From: Ruegeria arenilitoris
GTDB lineage: Bacteria; Pseudomonadota; Alphaproteobacteria; Rhodobacterales; Rhodobacteraceae
DNA length: 64,000 bases
Assembly (NCBI RefSeq): GCF_013031355.1
Contig: NZ_WPZO01000001.1
Span: 310,001-374,000 of the forward strand
Reading direction: 5' to 3'
In this document: positions 45,076 through 53,483 of the stretch, one piece after another
How the letters are laid out: each line of letters begins with the position of its first letter
Numbering within the stretch: position 1 is the first letter of the stretch
Translations under genes and position numbers: made by a program
The notes under the pieces: generated by a model
What the model was told of the DNA's origin: nothing
Databases searched by the model: none
The model's input: only the letters and a program-made list of their open reading frames with translations

Positions 45076-45855
45076 ATGTCAGACACGCGAATAAAAACTG
45101 AAACTTCCCGTCGCCCCTATGTGCTGGTCGCGCCGAATGGTGCGCGGCGAGGGCGGTCGGATCACCCGGAATTGCCAGTCTCGATTGATCAAATCGTGGA
45201 CACTGCGCGCGCCTGTTTTGAGGCCGGGGCACACGGGTTGCATTTGCATATTCGCGACAAGCAGGGGCAGCACGCGCTGGACGCGGGCCAATACCTTGAA
45301 ACGATAGCTGAACTGCGCCGGGTCGTTCCCGAGATGGACATCCAGATCACGACCGAGGCCGCGGGTCTGTTCGATGTGCCTGTCCAGTTGGCGTGTCTGG
45401 AAAAGGTGCAGCCGGAGTGGGTCTCGGTTTCGGTCCGGGAAATTGCGCGGGCACCGGAGCTGGCGTCGCGTGTCTATGGGCTGTGCGCCGAGCAGGGAAC
45501 GCGGGTCCAGCATATCCTGTACGACGCCGATGACGTTGCCTTGCTAACGCAATGGCAAAAGGCCGGGATTGTGCGGGAGGGTCAGGTGGACCGCCTATTG
45601 GTTTTGGGTCGGTATACGTCCGGCCAACAGTCCGCGCCGAAGGACTTGGATCAGTTTCCGGTAGATACATCACCATGGATGGTTTGCGCCTTTGGGGCGC
45701 AGGAACATGCCTGTTTGGCTTATGCCACCCGTCGGGGAGGGGACGTTCGGGTGGGCTTTGAAAACAGCCTGACCGACCAGAACGGAAACCAATGGAAAGA
45801 CAATGCCGCGTCGGTGTCGGCGCTTATTGCCATGTTGGAAGGAGCAGTCGAATGA
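45076..45855 (+). CDS. BKACE family beta-keto acid cleavage enzyme (DUF849)
   Basis: 259 aa TIM-barrel Zn enzyme related to 3-keto-5-aminohexanoate cleavage enzyme. VLVAPNGARRGRSDHPELPV, GAHGLHLHIRDKQG (metal His-x-His), QITTEAAGLF and MVCAFGAQEHACLAYATRRG (second metal site) are the family blocks. BKACE enzymes react a beta-keto acid with acetyl-CoA, giving acetoacetate and a new acyl-CoA. ATG 45076 has GAGG 8 nt upstream. Its stop overlaps the ATG of the aminotransferase gene. Confidence 0.87.
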   Translation: MSDTRIKTETSRRPYVLVAPNGARRGRSDHPELPVSIDQIVDTARACFEAGAHGLHLHIRDKQGQHALDAGQYLETIAELRRVVPEMDIQITTEAAGLFDVPVQLACLEKVQPEWVSVSVREIARAPELASRVYGLCAEQGTRVQHILYDADDVALLTQWQKAGIVREGQVDRLLVLGRYTSGQQSAPKDLDQFPVDTSPWMVCAFGAQEHACLAYATRRGGDVRVGFENSLTDQNGNQWKDNAASVSALIAMLEGAVE

Positions 45856-47168
45856 GCCACGTATTTCCACGCCACACAAAGTCAGATCTGCCCATCGCCG
45901 CAGGCGGGGACGGGTGCTATCTGATCGATACGCAGGGCCGTCGGTATCTGGATTGCGGTGATGCCGCCGTGTCCTGTCTGGGCCATTCCAATCCAGCGGT
46001 GATCCAGGCAGTGCAGCAGCAGGTGGAGAAGATCGCCTTTGCCCACACAGGTTTTATGACCTCGGAACCGGCCGAGGCGCTGGCGGATCTTCTGGTCGAG
46101 CATGCACCGGGAGATCTGGATCGGGTGTATTTCGTCTCGGGCGGGTCCGAGGCGACCGAGGCGGCGATCAAACTTGCGCGGCAGTATTATCTGGAGATCG
46201 GCCAGCCCGAGCGGCGGCATGTGATTGCCCGGCGGCAGAGCTATCACGGCAATACCTTGGGAGCACTGTCGGCCGGAGGGAATGCGTGGCGACGTGCGCA
46301 ATTCGCGCCGATGCTGATCGATATGACCCATATCGCGCCTTGCTATGAATACGCGGAGAAAGCGGACGGCGAGAGCAGCCATGACTACGGTCAGCGCGTC
46401 GCCAATGAGTTGGAGGCCGAAATCCAGCGGCTGGGTCCCGAGACCGTGATGGCCTTCATGGCCGAGCCGGTTGTCGGGGCGACTCTGGGCGCCGTGCCTG
46501 CGGTCGAGGGGTATTTCAAACGCATCCGCGAGATCTGCGACCAGTACGGCGTGCTGCTGATATTGGATGAGGTGATGTGCGGCATGGGCCGGACGGGGCA
46601 TCTGTTTGCTTGTGACTACGATGGAGTAGCCCCGGATATCCTGTGCATCGCCAAGGGGTTGGGGGCCGGATACCAACCGATCGGGGCAATGATGTGCACC
46701 GGTAGAATCTTTGACGCCATCCGCGATGGGTCCGGGTTCTTTCAGCACGGTCACACTTACATTGGCCACCCGGTCGCGACCGCGGCGGCATTGGCCGTTG
46801 TTCGCGAAATGACTGAGCGTGATTTGCCCGCAAGGGCGGTCGTCATGGGCGAAAAGCTGCAATCAGCGCTAGAGTCCGCGTTGGGACAACATCCCAATGT
46901 CGGGGATATTCGGGGGCGTGGTTTGTTCCGGGGCATTGAACTGGTCACTGATCGCGAAACCAAAACGCCGTTCGACCCTGCGCTCGGCGTGGCGGGTAAG
47001 ATCAAAAAGGCTGCATTGGCTGAAGGTCTAATCTGTTACCCGATGTCCGGCACACGGGATGGGCGGTTGGGCGATCACATCCTGTTGGCGCCGCCGTTCA
47101 TCATCGAAGAGGCGCAGATCGACGAGTTGGTCGGAAAGCTGAGCAAAGCAATATCAGCGGTGATCTGA
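45852..47168 (+). CDS. Class III aminotransferase
   Basis: 438 aa PLP enzyme of the omega-amino acid/diamine group. PLP-binding region FVSGGSEATEAAIKLARQYY, the Asp in LLILDEVMCGMGRTG, and the Schiff-base lysine in LCIAKGLGAGYQPIGA are visible. Translationally coupled to BKACE (ATGA). The natural reading is that it makes a keto acid from an amino acid, which BKACE then cleaves. No transporter is adjacent to reveal the substrate. Confidence 0.87.
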   Translation: MSHVFPRHTKSDLPIAAGGDGCYLIDTQGRRYLDCGDAAVSCLGHSNPAVIQAVQQQVEKIAFAHTGFMTSEPAEALADLLVEHAPGDLDRVYFVSGGSEATEAAIKLARQYYLEIGQPERRHVIARRQSYHGNTLGALSAGGNAWRRAQFAPMLIDMTHIAPCYEYAEKADGESSHDYGQRVANELEAEIQRLGPETVMAFMAEPVVGATLGAVPAVEGYFKRIREICDQYGVLLILDEVMCGMGRTGHLFACDYDGVAPDILCIAKGLGAGYQPIGAMMCTGRIFDAIRDGSGFFQHGHTYIGHPVATAAALAVVREMTERDLPARAVVMGEKLQSALESALGQHPNVGDIRGRGLFRGIELVTDRETKTPFDPALGVAGKIKKAALAEGLICYPMSGTRDGRLGDHILLAPPFIIEEAQIDELVGKLSKAISAVI

Positions 47169-47182
47169 CGGACGAAAAAAGA

Positions 47183-47208
47183 AAAGCCCCCTCATCTGAG
47201 GGGGCTTC
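47183..47208 (-). terminator. Terminator of infC (shared with the aminotransferase gene)
   Basis: AAGCCCCCTCA (47184-47194) and its complement (47197-47207) form a tight hairpin. Leftward it is followed by CTTTTCTTTTTTCG, a strong U-tract. Rightward the T-run is weaker, but it may also stop the aminotransferase transcript. Confidence 0.85.
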
Positions 47209-47230
47209 GAATTTTGGGCTGATGAAAGCT

Positions 47231-47779
47231 TTATTTCTGCGGCAGAGGCCCGATCATCATGATCATCTGACGGCCTTCCATCTTGGGCATGTTTTCGATC
47301 TTGCCCAGATCCTTTACGTCCTCGGCTACACGTTCCAGCAACTCACGGCCCAGATTCTGGTGCGCCATCTCACGACCACGGAAGCGCAGGGTAACTTTGA
47401 CCTTGTCACCGTTTTCCAAAAACTTGAACACGTTCCGCATTTTGACGTCATAATCATGGGTATCGGTGTTGGGTCGGAATTTGACCTCTTTCACTTCAAT
47501 GATTTTTTGCTTCTTGCGGGCTTCGCTTTCACGTTTCTGCTGTTCGTATTTGAACTTGCCGAAATCCATGATCTTGCAGACGGGCGGGTTCGCGTTGGGC
47601 GAAATCTCGACCAGGTCAAGTCCGACATCGGCGGCCATCTGCATTGCTTTGGCGGGATGAACCACCCCGACGTTTTCACCTTCGGCGCCGATCAGGCGAA
47701 TTTCGGGGGCACGGATTTTTTCATTGACGCGCGGTCCGGTATCTCTCTGCGGCGGCGCGTTGTGAGGTCTGCGGGCTAT
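47231..47779 (-). CDS. infC: Translation initiation factor IF-3 with ATA start codon
   Basis: 182 aa. IF3 N-domain ([38 protein letters not shown]), the linker [18 protein letters not shown], and the C-domain ending [11 protein letters not shown]. The full-length frame, with N-terminus [20 protein letters not shown], contains no ATG, GTG or TTG in the right place. The only codon well spaced (8 nt) from the AAAGGA site at 47788-47793 is ATA at 47779. Non-canonical starts let IF3 repress its own translation. An ATT farther upstream, just after an in-frame TAA, is the alternative but lacks a ribosome site. Confidence 0.93.
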   Translation of the reverse strand: MARRPHNAPPQRDTGPRVNEKIRAPEIRLIGAEGENVGVVHPAKAMQMAADVGLDLVEISPNANPPVCKIMDFGKFKYEQQKRESEARKKQKIIEVKEVKFRPNTDTHDYDVKMRNVFKFLENGDKVKVTLRFRGREMAHQNLGRELLERVAEDVKDLGKIENMPKMEGRQMIMMIGPLPQK

Positions 47780-47787
47780 GGGTTCAT

Positions 47788-47793
47788 TCCTTT
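47788..47793 (-). promoter_or_regulatory. Ribosome binding site deciding the infC start
   Basis: AAAGGA on the minus strand lies 8 nt before the ATA codon. A three-codon ATG reading frame (ATG AAC CCA TAG) overlaps the ATA in another frame, with no spacing to this site. Confidence 0.7.
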
Positions 47794-47938
47794 GATGATT
47801 GCAGAATTTCGAGCCCGGAATTTAGACTGCTGCGCGTCTTGATTCAAGCGCCAACCTTGCCGAATGACCTCAATAAATCAGGTTTAACAGCAGGTTTATG
47901 CGCGGGCCATGGTCATTCCAGTGGCCCGCGCGAGTGGA

Positions 47939-48772
47939 TCAGCCGACAAAGGCCTTTTCGATCACGAATTCTTTGGGCTCGGAATTGGCGCCTTCGCGCA
48001 GGCCGAACTCTTCCAGAATGGCCTTGATGTCCAGGTTGAAGGCCAGCGACCCGCAAACCATGGCGCGGTCGGTTTCCGGCTGGATGCCGCCCTCGATGCC
48101 CAGATCGGCAAACACGGTGCCGTCTTTCAACAGGTTGGTGATGCGGCCCATCTTGGGGCTCTCTTCCCGCGTGGTGGTCGGGTAGTAGCGGATCTTGTCC
48201 GCAAAACCTTCGCCGATCAGCTCGGCCAGCATTTCGTCCTGACGGATGCTTTCGATCAGCTGACGGCCATACTCCAGCTCTGCCACTTCGCGGCAGGTAT
48301 GGGTGATGATGACCTCATCATAGTCCTCATAGGTCTGCGGCTCGCGCAGCAGCGAGGCGAACGGCGCAAAGCCGGTGCCGGTGGCAAAGAACCACAGGCG
48401 CTTGCCGGGCAGCAGGGCGTCGTGGACTAGTGTGCCGACGGGCTTGGGACGCAGGATGATCTGGTCACCCGCTTTGATGTGCTGCAGTTTCGAGGTCAGC
48501 GGACCGTCCTGCACCTTGATCGAGTAGAATTCCAGCTCTTCGTCCCAGGACGGCGAGGCGATCGAATAGGCGCGCAGCAGGGGTTTGCCGTTGTCGCCCA
48601 GCAGGCCGATCATCACGAACTCGCCCGAGCGGAACCGCAGCGAGGCAGGGCGCGACACCTTGAAAGAAAACAGGCTGTCGGTCCAGTGTTTGACGTCCGT
48701 TACGGTCTGGGCGTCCGGCAGAACGGGGGCCTTTACGGCGGTTGCTTCGGTCACGGGCTTCATCTCTGTCAT
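47939..48772 (-). CDS. fpr: Ferredoxin/flavodoxin--NADP+ reductase
   Basis: 277 aa bacterial-type FNR. FAD-binding motif LLRAYSIASPSWDEELEFYS, NADP region LWFFATGTGFAPFASLLRE and VIITHTCREVAELEYG, and C-terminal EFVIEKAFVG ending in the short tail of subclass IA enzymes. It can deliver NADPH electrons to ferredoxin for sulfite reductase, encoded just upstream in the same direction, although a 108-bp gap separates it from the DUF934 gene. Confidence 0.93.
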   Translation of the reverse strand: MTEMKPVTEATAVKAPVLPDAQTVTDVKHWTDSLFSFKVSRPASLRFRSGEFVMIGLLGDNGKPLLRAYSIASPSWDEELEFYSIKVQDGPLTSKLQHIKAGDQIILRPKPVGTLVHDALLPGKRLWFFATGTGFAPFASLLREPQTYEDYDEVIITHTCREVAELEYGRQLIESIRQDEMLAELIGEGFADKIRYYPTTTREESPKMGRITNLLKDGTVFADLGIEGGIQPETDRAMVCGSLAFNLDIKAILEEFGLREGANSEPKEFVIEKAFVG

Positions 48773-48880
48773 CGTTTCACTGCCGGTCTGCTAAACCGAC
48801 ATCTCCGTTTAAGCTTTGATCCACATCAGGAAAAGGGGCAGATTGCCCCTATCCTTAATTTAAGCTGGCGGTTGGCGGTC

Positions 48881-49288
48881 TTAGCCGCGCAGGCGGGCCT
48901 GATAGCTGTGGTCTTTCCAGTTGGCGCGGGCCAGCCACTGATCTTCGGGTTGACGGGTGGCCAGAGCGTCGTCGATCTCGACCTCGTCAAAGCCGCTGCG
49001 GCGGGCCATGGCGTATTGGTCGGCCAGTACGTGCCCTTTGGCGCGCAGTCGGCCAGTATAGCCTTTCAGCCGCAGAACGCGGGCAATGGTAAAGCCACGA
49101 CCGTCCGCCGAGGACGGAAAGTCCACGCGAACCATCTGCGCGCCGCCCAGACGGTCAATCAGATCATCCGGGTCGGTGTCCGAGGCCACATCCAGCGCGA
49201 CCACATCATTGGCCGCGTCTTCCAGCGTGACAAAGCCGTCGGTCCAGTCATCGGGGGCGAACCCCGTATCCGATACGATTACGTTCAT
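48881..49288 (-). CDS. DUF934 protein of the sulfite reduction operon
   Basis: 135 aa. Family sequences RVDFPSSADGRGFTIARVLR (SxxDGRxxS-like) and GHVLADQYAMARRSGFDEVE mark DUF934, regularly found next to cysI-type nitrite/sulfite reductases and sometimes called an oxidoreductase. Mechanism unknown. ATG 49288 has GGAGAG 7 nt upstream and overlaps the cysH stop (ATGA). Confidence 0.88.
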   Translation of the reverse strand: MNVIVSDTGFAPDDWTDGFVTLEDAANDVVALDVASDTDPDDLIDRLGGAQMVRVDFPSSADGRGFTIARVLRLKGYTGRLRAKGHVLADQYAMARRSGFDEVEIDDALATRQPEDQWLARANWKDHSYQARLRG

Positions 49289-50046
49289 GTTTTCTCTCCG
49301 GCGCGCACCATCTTGCCATCGACAAAATGGATGCCGCATTCTTCTTTGTTCTGATCGCGCCAGCGTCCGGCGCGGGGGTCTTCGCCTTCTTTGACCGGCG
49401 ATGTGCAGGGCGCACAGCCGATCGAGGGGTAACCTTTGGCCACCAGCGGATGCCGGGGCAGGTTGTTTTCGTCCATATAGGCGCGCACGTCCTCGGGCGC
49501 CCAATGGGCCAGCGGGTTGACCTTGATCCGTCCGGTGCCGTCCTCGACCTCGAAGAACTCGAGCGCGGCGCGGGTGCCGGACTGGAACCGTTTGCGGCCG
49601 GTGATCCAGCCATCATATCCCATCAGTGCCCGCTGCAGCGGGAAGGTCTTGCGCAGGTTGCAGCACGCATCCATGTCCCGCAGGCGCAGGGCGCCATAGG
49701 GGTCGTCTCGCTGAACGTCTTCGTCCTCGGCGCGGATGACGTGGACGTTTTTCAAGCCCAAACGCTCGCTGACCTCCTGCTGGTATTCCAGCGTTTCGGT
49801 GAACAGCATCTGAGTGTCCACGAACAGCACAGGGGTCATCTTGTTGACCACCGCCGCCATGTGCAGCAACACCACCGACTCCGCGCCAAAGCTAGAGACC
49901 AGCGCAAGCTCGTCGATCTCCTCCAAAGCGCCATGCATAACGTCATGGGCGCTGTGGTGGCGGAACTGGGCGTTCAGCGCCTCGACCCTTTCGGTCAGTT
50001 CGCTTCGGTCTTTACCCAGTTCCGTCTGGATCAGGTCAAGCGGCAT
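49285..50046 (-). CDS. cysH: Adenylyl-sulfate reductase, [4Fe-4S] type
   Basis: 253 aa assimilatory sulfonucleotide reductase. The four cluster cysteines are present: MDACCNLRK and GCAPCTSP. This pattern marks the APS-reducing type rather than cluster-free PAPS reductase of enterobacteria. The catalytic cysteine is in KEECGIHFVDG near the C-terminus. The P-loop-like LVSSFGAESVVLLH binds the nucleotide. It overlaps cysI by 11 bp. Confidence 0.93.
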   Translation of the reverse strand: MPLDLIQTELGKDRSELTERVEALNAQFRHHSAHDVMHGALEEIDELALVSSFGAESVVLLHMAAVVNKMTPVLFVDTQMLFTETLEYQQEVSERLGLKNVHVIRAEDEDVQRDDPYGALRLRDMDACCNLRKTFPLQRALMGYDGWITGRKRFQSGTRAALEFFEVEDGTGRIKVNPLAHWAPEDVRAYMDENNLPRHPLVAKGYPSIGCAPCTSPVKEGEDPRAGRWRDQNKEECGIHFVDGKMVRAGEKT

Positions 50047-51700
50047 TAGCCTGCGCCTCGGGGTAGAGGGCCGCTTTGAACGGCGCCATGCCTACCCGGC
50101 GATAGGTCTGCAGGAAAGTTTCCTCGCTGCTTTCGCGTTGTTCCAGATACGTGTCGACGATGCGCTCAACGGCGGGCACGATCTCGTCATAGGCAAAGCC
50201 CGGACCGGTGCGGTCGCCAATGGCCGCGTTCTCGGTGCCGTCGCCACCCAGAGTGATCTGGTAGTTTTCGACGCCAGCGCGATCCAGACCCAGGATGCCG
50301 ATGTGACCCACGTGGTGGTGACCACATGCGTTGATGCAGCCCGAGATCTTGATCTTCAGGTGACCGATGTCGTGCTCCAGCTTCAGGTCTTCAAAGCGGG
50401 TGGCGATTTCCTGAGCGACCGGGATCGAGCGGGCCGTCGCCAGCGCGCAGTAATCCATGCCGGGGCAGGCGATGATGTCGCTGATCAGGCCGATATTGGC
50501 GGTCGCCAGTTCGTACTCCTTCAGCTTCGCGTGGATCGCGGGCAGATCCGACTTGTGGACATGCGGCAGGATCACGTTCTGCTCATGGCTGATACGCAGC
50601 TCGTCATAGGCAAATTCTTCGGCCAAATCGGCCATCACGCGCATCTGTTCAGCAGTCGCGTCACCCGGCGTCGCGCCGTGTTTCTTGATCGAGATCGTGA
50701 CGATCGCGTGGTCCGCGTTCTTGTGCGGCGCGATGTTGGTGTCGACCCACGACCGGAAGACCGGATCATTGGTGTAGGCGCTCTCGAACGACGCAACCGA
50801 GCCTTCGCGGAAGGCAGGTGCCGCGAAGTGGCCCTTGATCTCTTCCAACAGGTTCATGTCGGCGCCCTTGAACTGCGGGCGAACCTGCAGGAAGCGCTCG
50901 TTGACCTTGGCGCGGATGGTGTCGATGCCGTTTTCGTGCACGGTGATCTTGATGCGCGCTTTGTATTTGTTGTCGCGGCGGCCGATCTGGTTCCACACGG
51001 AAACGGTGGCCTCCAGATACGCCAGCAGGTCGTCAAAGGCGACGAACTCGGACAGTTCCTTGCCGATCATCGGGGTGCGGCCCAAGCCGCCACCAACGAT
51101 GACGCGGGCGCCCAGAACGCCGTCACGCTCGACCAGTTGCAGGCCGATGTCATGCGCCTTGATCACGGCGCGGTCGTTTTCCGAGCCGGTGATGGCGATC
51201 TTGAACTTACGCGGCATGAACTGGAATTCCGGGTGGTCGGTCGACCACTGGCGCAGCAGTTCAGCATAAGGGCGCGGGTCGGCGACCTCATCGGCGGCGG
51301 CACCGGCGAAATGGTCGGCGGTCACGTTGCGGATGGTGTTGCCCGAGGTCTGGATGGCGTGCATCCCAACCTCGGCCAGCGCGTCCAGCATATCCGGCAC
51401 GTCATTCAGCTTCGGCCAGTTGTACTGGATGTTCTGACGGGTGGTGAAATGGCCATAACCCTTGTCCCACTTTTCAGCCAGCAGGGCCAGTTGACGCATC
51501 TGTGCGCTGTTCAGAGTGCCATAGGGGATGGCGACCCGCAGCATATAGGCGTGAAGCTGCAGATACAGGCCATTCATCAGGCGCAGGGGTTTGAATTCGT
51601 CTTCGGTCAGCGAGCCGTCAATGCGGCGCTCGACCTGCGCGCGGAACTGCGCGTTACGTTCTGCCAAAAATGCTGTGTCGAACTCGGAGTAGCGATACAT
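50036..51700 (-). CDS. cysI: Ferredoxin-type sulfite (nitrite/sulfite) reductase
   Basis: 554 aa sirohaem/[4Fe-4S] hemoprotein. N-terminal ferrodoxin-like half-domains include KWDKGYGHFTTRQNIQYNWP and the sirohaem-binding residues around GLGRTPMIGKEL. The cluster-binding pattern is read at CPGMDYCALATARS and GCINACGHHHVGHIGILG. Position between cobA/DUF2849 and cysH makes sulfite reduction to sulfide its role. A nitrite role cannot be excluded from sequence alone. Confidence 0.92.
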   Translation of the reverse strand: MYRYSEFDTAFLAERNAQFRAQVERRIDGSLTEDEFKPLRLMNGLYLQLHAYMLRVAIPYGTLNSAQMRQLALLAEKWDKGYGHFTTRQNIQYNWPKLNDVPDMLDALAEVGMHAIQTSGNTIRNVTADHFAGAAADEVADPRPYAELLRQWSTDHPEFQFMPRKFKIAITGSENDRAVIKAHDIGLQLVERDGVLGARVIVGGGLGRTPMIGKELSEFVAFDDLLAYLEATVSVWNQIGRRDNKYKARIKITVHENGIDTIRAKVNERFLQVRPQFKGADMNLLEEIKGHFAAPAFREGSVASFESAYTNDPVFRSWVDTNIAPHKNADHAIVTISIKKHGATPGDATAEQMRVMADLAEEFAYDELRISHEQNVILPHVHKSDLPAIHAKLKEYELATANIGLISDIIACPGMDYCALATARSIPVAQEIATRFEDLKLEHDIGHLKIKISGCINACGHHHVGHIGILGLDRAGVENYQITLGGDGTENAAIGDRTGPGFAYDEIVPAVERIVDTYLEQRESSEETFLQTYRRVGMAPFKAALYPEAQANAA

Positions 51701-51765
51701 GATTAGCTGTCCTTGGTTGCAGCCCCGAACCTTGGGGCCTTGAAGGGGAGAGAGAGGGCCGAGGG

Positions 51766-52080
51766 TCAGGCCCGGGGCTGCGTTGCTGTTTCCTGCTTGC
51801 CATGGGCATAGTTCGAGGGTCCGGTGCGACGGAACTCCTCACGGAAATGGGCGGGTTCGGGGCCGTTGTCGCCCGCGACGGCATCGGCCAGATAAGCACC
51901 GACGATCTTGCTGGCCTGGCGGGTTGCGTCCAGCAGACGGACCTGTGCGTGGGCCTCATCCGTGATCAACTCGGCCTCGGACAACTCACGCGACCAGCGG
52001 TCGTCTTCGGTCAGGTATATAACGTCGCCTTCCAGCAGGTCGTTGGCGGTGACCACTTTGGGGGTAAAAGCGCGGGCCAT
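51766..52080 (-). CDS. DUF2849 protein of the sulfite reduction operon
   Basis: 104 aa. FTPKVVTANDLLEGDVIYLT and RWSRELSEAELITDEAHAQ match the DUF2849 family, which sits before sulfite reductase in alphaproteobacteria. Function unknown; an accessory role in sirohaem or reductase assembly is a guess. Its ATG overlaps the cobA stop by one base (TGATG), and an AAGGAG lies inside the end of cobA. Confidence 0.85.
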   Translation of the reverse strand: MARAFTPKVVTANDLLEGDVIYLTEDDRWSRELSEAELITDEAHAQVRLLDATRQASKIVGAYLADAVAGDNGPEPAHFREEFRRTGPSNYAHGKQETATQPRA

Positions 52081-52859
52081 CAGGCGTGCTCCTTCTTGAA
52101 TTCGGTCAGGGCCTTGGCCGCTTGGCGCGGGGCGAGGCCGTAAAAGGTCAGGGTGGGGCCGTCCATTTCGGCGGCGTTCAGATCGGTGGGCAACTGGTCC
52201 AGTGTCGTGGCCAGAACGCGCTGATCGGGGCGTGAGGCGTTTTCGACCAGCGTCACGGGCGTATCGCGGTCGGCGCCGTGCATGATCAGGCGGCCTTGAA
52301 TGAAGCGGGCAGATTTCTTGCCCATATAAATCGCTGCCACCGAACCGGGACGCGCCAGCGCGGTCCAGTCGTGATCGGCAAAGCCTTTCATGTCGTGGCC
52401 GGTCAGGAACCGAACCGAGGAATTGCGGCCCCGGCGCGTCAGGCTTTGACCAATCCCTGCAACCGCGGCCGATGCCGCGGTGATGCCGGGAACAATCTGC
52501 CACGAGATGCCAGCAGTCTCGACTGCTTCGATCTCTTCATCCAGACGACCAAACACGGTGGGATCGCCGGATTTCAGGCGCACGACGTGGTGGCCTTTCG
52601 CGGCGTAGTCGACCAGCAACGCGTCGATGTCTTCCTGTTTCCACGAGGGACCAAAGCCCGCCTTGCCAACATCAACCAGAACAGCGGACTTGCCCGCCAG
52701 TTCCAGAACCTCGGCACTGATCAGACGATCATGCAGAACGACGTCAGCGCGCTCGAAGGCATTCAGTGCCTTGAGCGTCAGCAATTCCGGATCGCCCGGA
52801 CCCGCGCCGACAAAGTCGACGTGCCCTGTGCCATCATATGAACGCGTAAGCTGCATCAT
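52080..52859 (-). CDS. cobA: Uroporphyrinogen-III C-methyltransferase
   Basis: 259 aa SUMT, the SAM-dependent step from uroporphyrinogen III to precorrin-2 for sirohaem. Signatures: HVDFVGAGPGDPELLTLKA, VRLKSGDPTVFGR, PGITAASAAVAGIGQSLTRR and AAIYMGKK. It lacks the CysG dehydrogenase/chelatase half. Two adjacent ATGs (52859 and 52856) follow a GGAA site. An upstream in-frame extension to 52952 lacks family similarity. First gene of the leftward sulfite reduction operon. Confidence 0.93.
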   Translation of the reverse strand: MMQLTRSYDGTGHVDFVGAGPGDPELLTLKALNAFERADVVLHDRLISAEVLELAGKSAVLVDVGKAGFGPSWKQEDIDALLVDYAAKGHHVVRLKSGDPTVFGRLDEEIEAVETAGISWQIVPGITAASAAVAGIGQSLTRRGRNSSVRFLTGHDMKGFADHDWTALARPGSVAAIYMGKKSARFIQGRLIMHGADRDTPVTLVENASRPDQRVLATTLDQLPTDLNAAEMDGPTLTFYGLAPRQAAKALTEFKKEHA

Positions 52860-52997
52860 TGGTTCCGCTTGGTTTGACTTGACCTGCAATATAGGAAATA
52901 TTCCCGGTATTGCGCTATATGGGCGCTCAAATAAGAACAAACGTTCCATCAATGCCTCGATCTGGGACGTGAGTTTCGAAACGAAGGGAAAAATGGA

Positions 52998-53477
52998 ATG
53001 TCGGTGCGGATTGATGACACGGATCGGAAAATTCTGGTCGAGCTACAGCGCGACGCCAGCCAATCGCTGGACGAAATAGCAGCCCGTGTCGGCAGTTCCA
53101 AGACGCCTGTCTGGAATCGAATCCGCAAGCTGAAAGGGGCCGGAGTCATCGGTCAGCAGACCGTTCTGCTGGACGCCGAGGCGCTGGGTTTCGAGGCGAC
53201 TTTTTTCGTTCTGATCCGCACCTCGGAACATGAGGCCGAGTGGCAACGCAAGTTCCTCAAGGCGCTGCGGGATCGGCCCGAGGTGCAGGAGGCGCACCGG
53301 CTGGCCGGTGACATCGACTATATCCTCAAGGTGCGGGTCAAGAACGCGCGGGCTTATGACGAATTCTACCAGACCCTAATCTCCGAGGTGCGTGTCCATA
53401 ACGTGACCGCACTGCTGTCGATGGAGGAGATTAAATCCACCACAATGCTGCCCCTAAACGCGCTGATCGAAAGCTGA
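52998..53477 (+). CDS. Lrp/AsnC family regulator
   Basis: 159 aa. Winged helix at residues 5-60 (DDTDRKILVELQRDASQSL, GSSKTPVWNRIRKLKGAGVI) and C-terminal RAM ligand domain (EVQEAHRLAGDIDYILKV). Divergent from cobA with a 138-bp intergenic region, so it is the obvious candidate regulator of the sulfite reduction operon (inference). ATG 52998 is preceded by AAGGGA. It ends 6 bp from the convergent P450 gene. Confidence 0.9.
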   Translation: MSVRIDDTDRKILVELQRDASQSLDEIAARVGSSKTPVWNRIRKLKGAGVIGQQTVLLDAEALGFEATFFVLIRTSEHEAEWQRKFLKALRDRPEVQEAHRLAGDIDYILKVRVKNARAYDEFYQTLISEVRVHNVTALLSMEEIKSTTMLPLNALIES

Positions 53478-53483
53478 GGCTCG

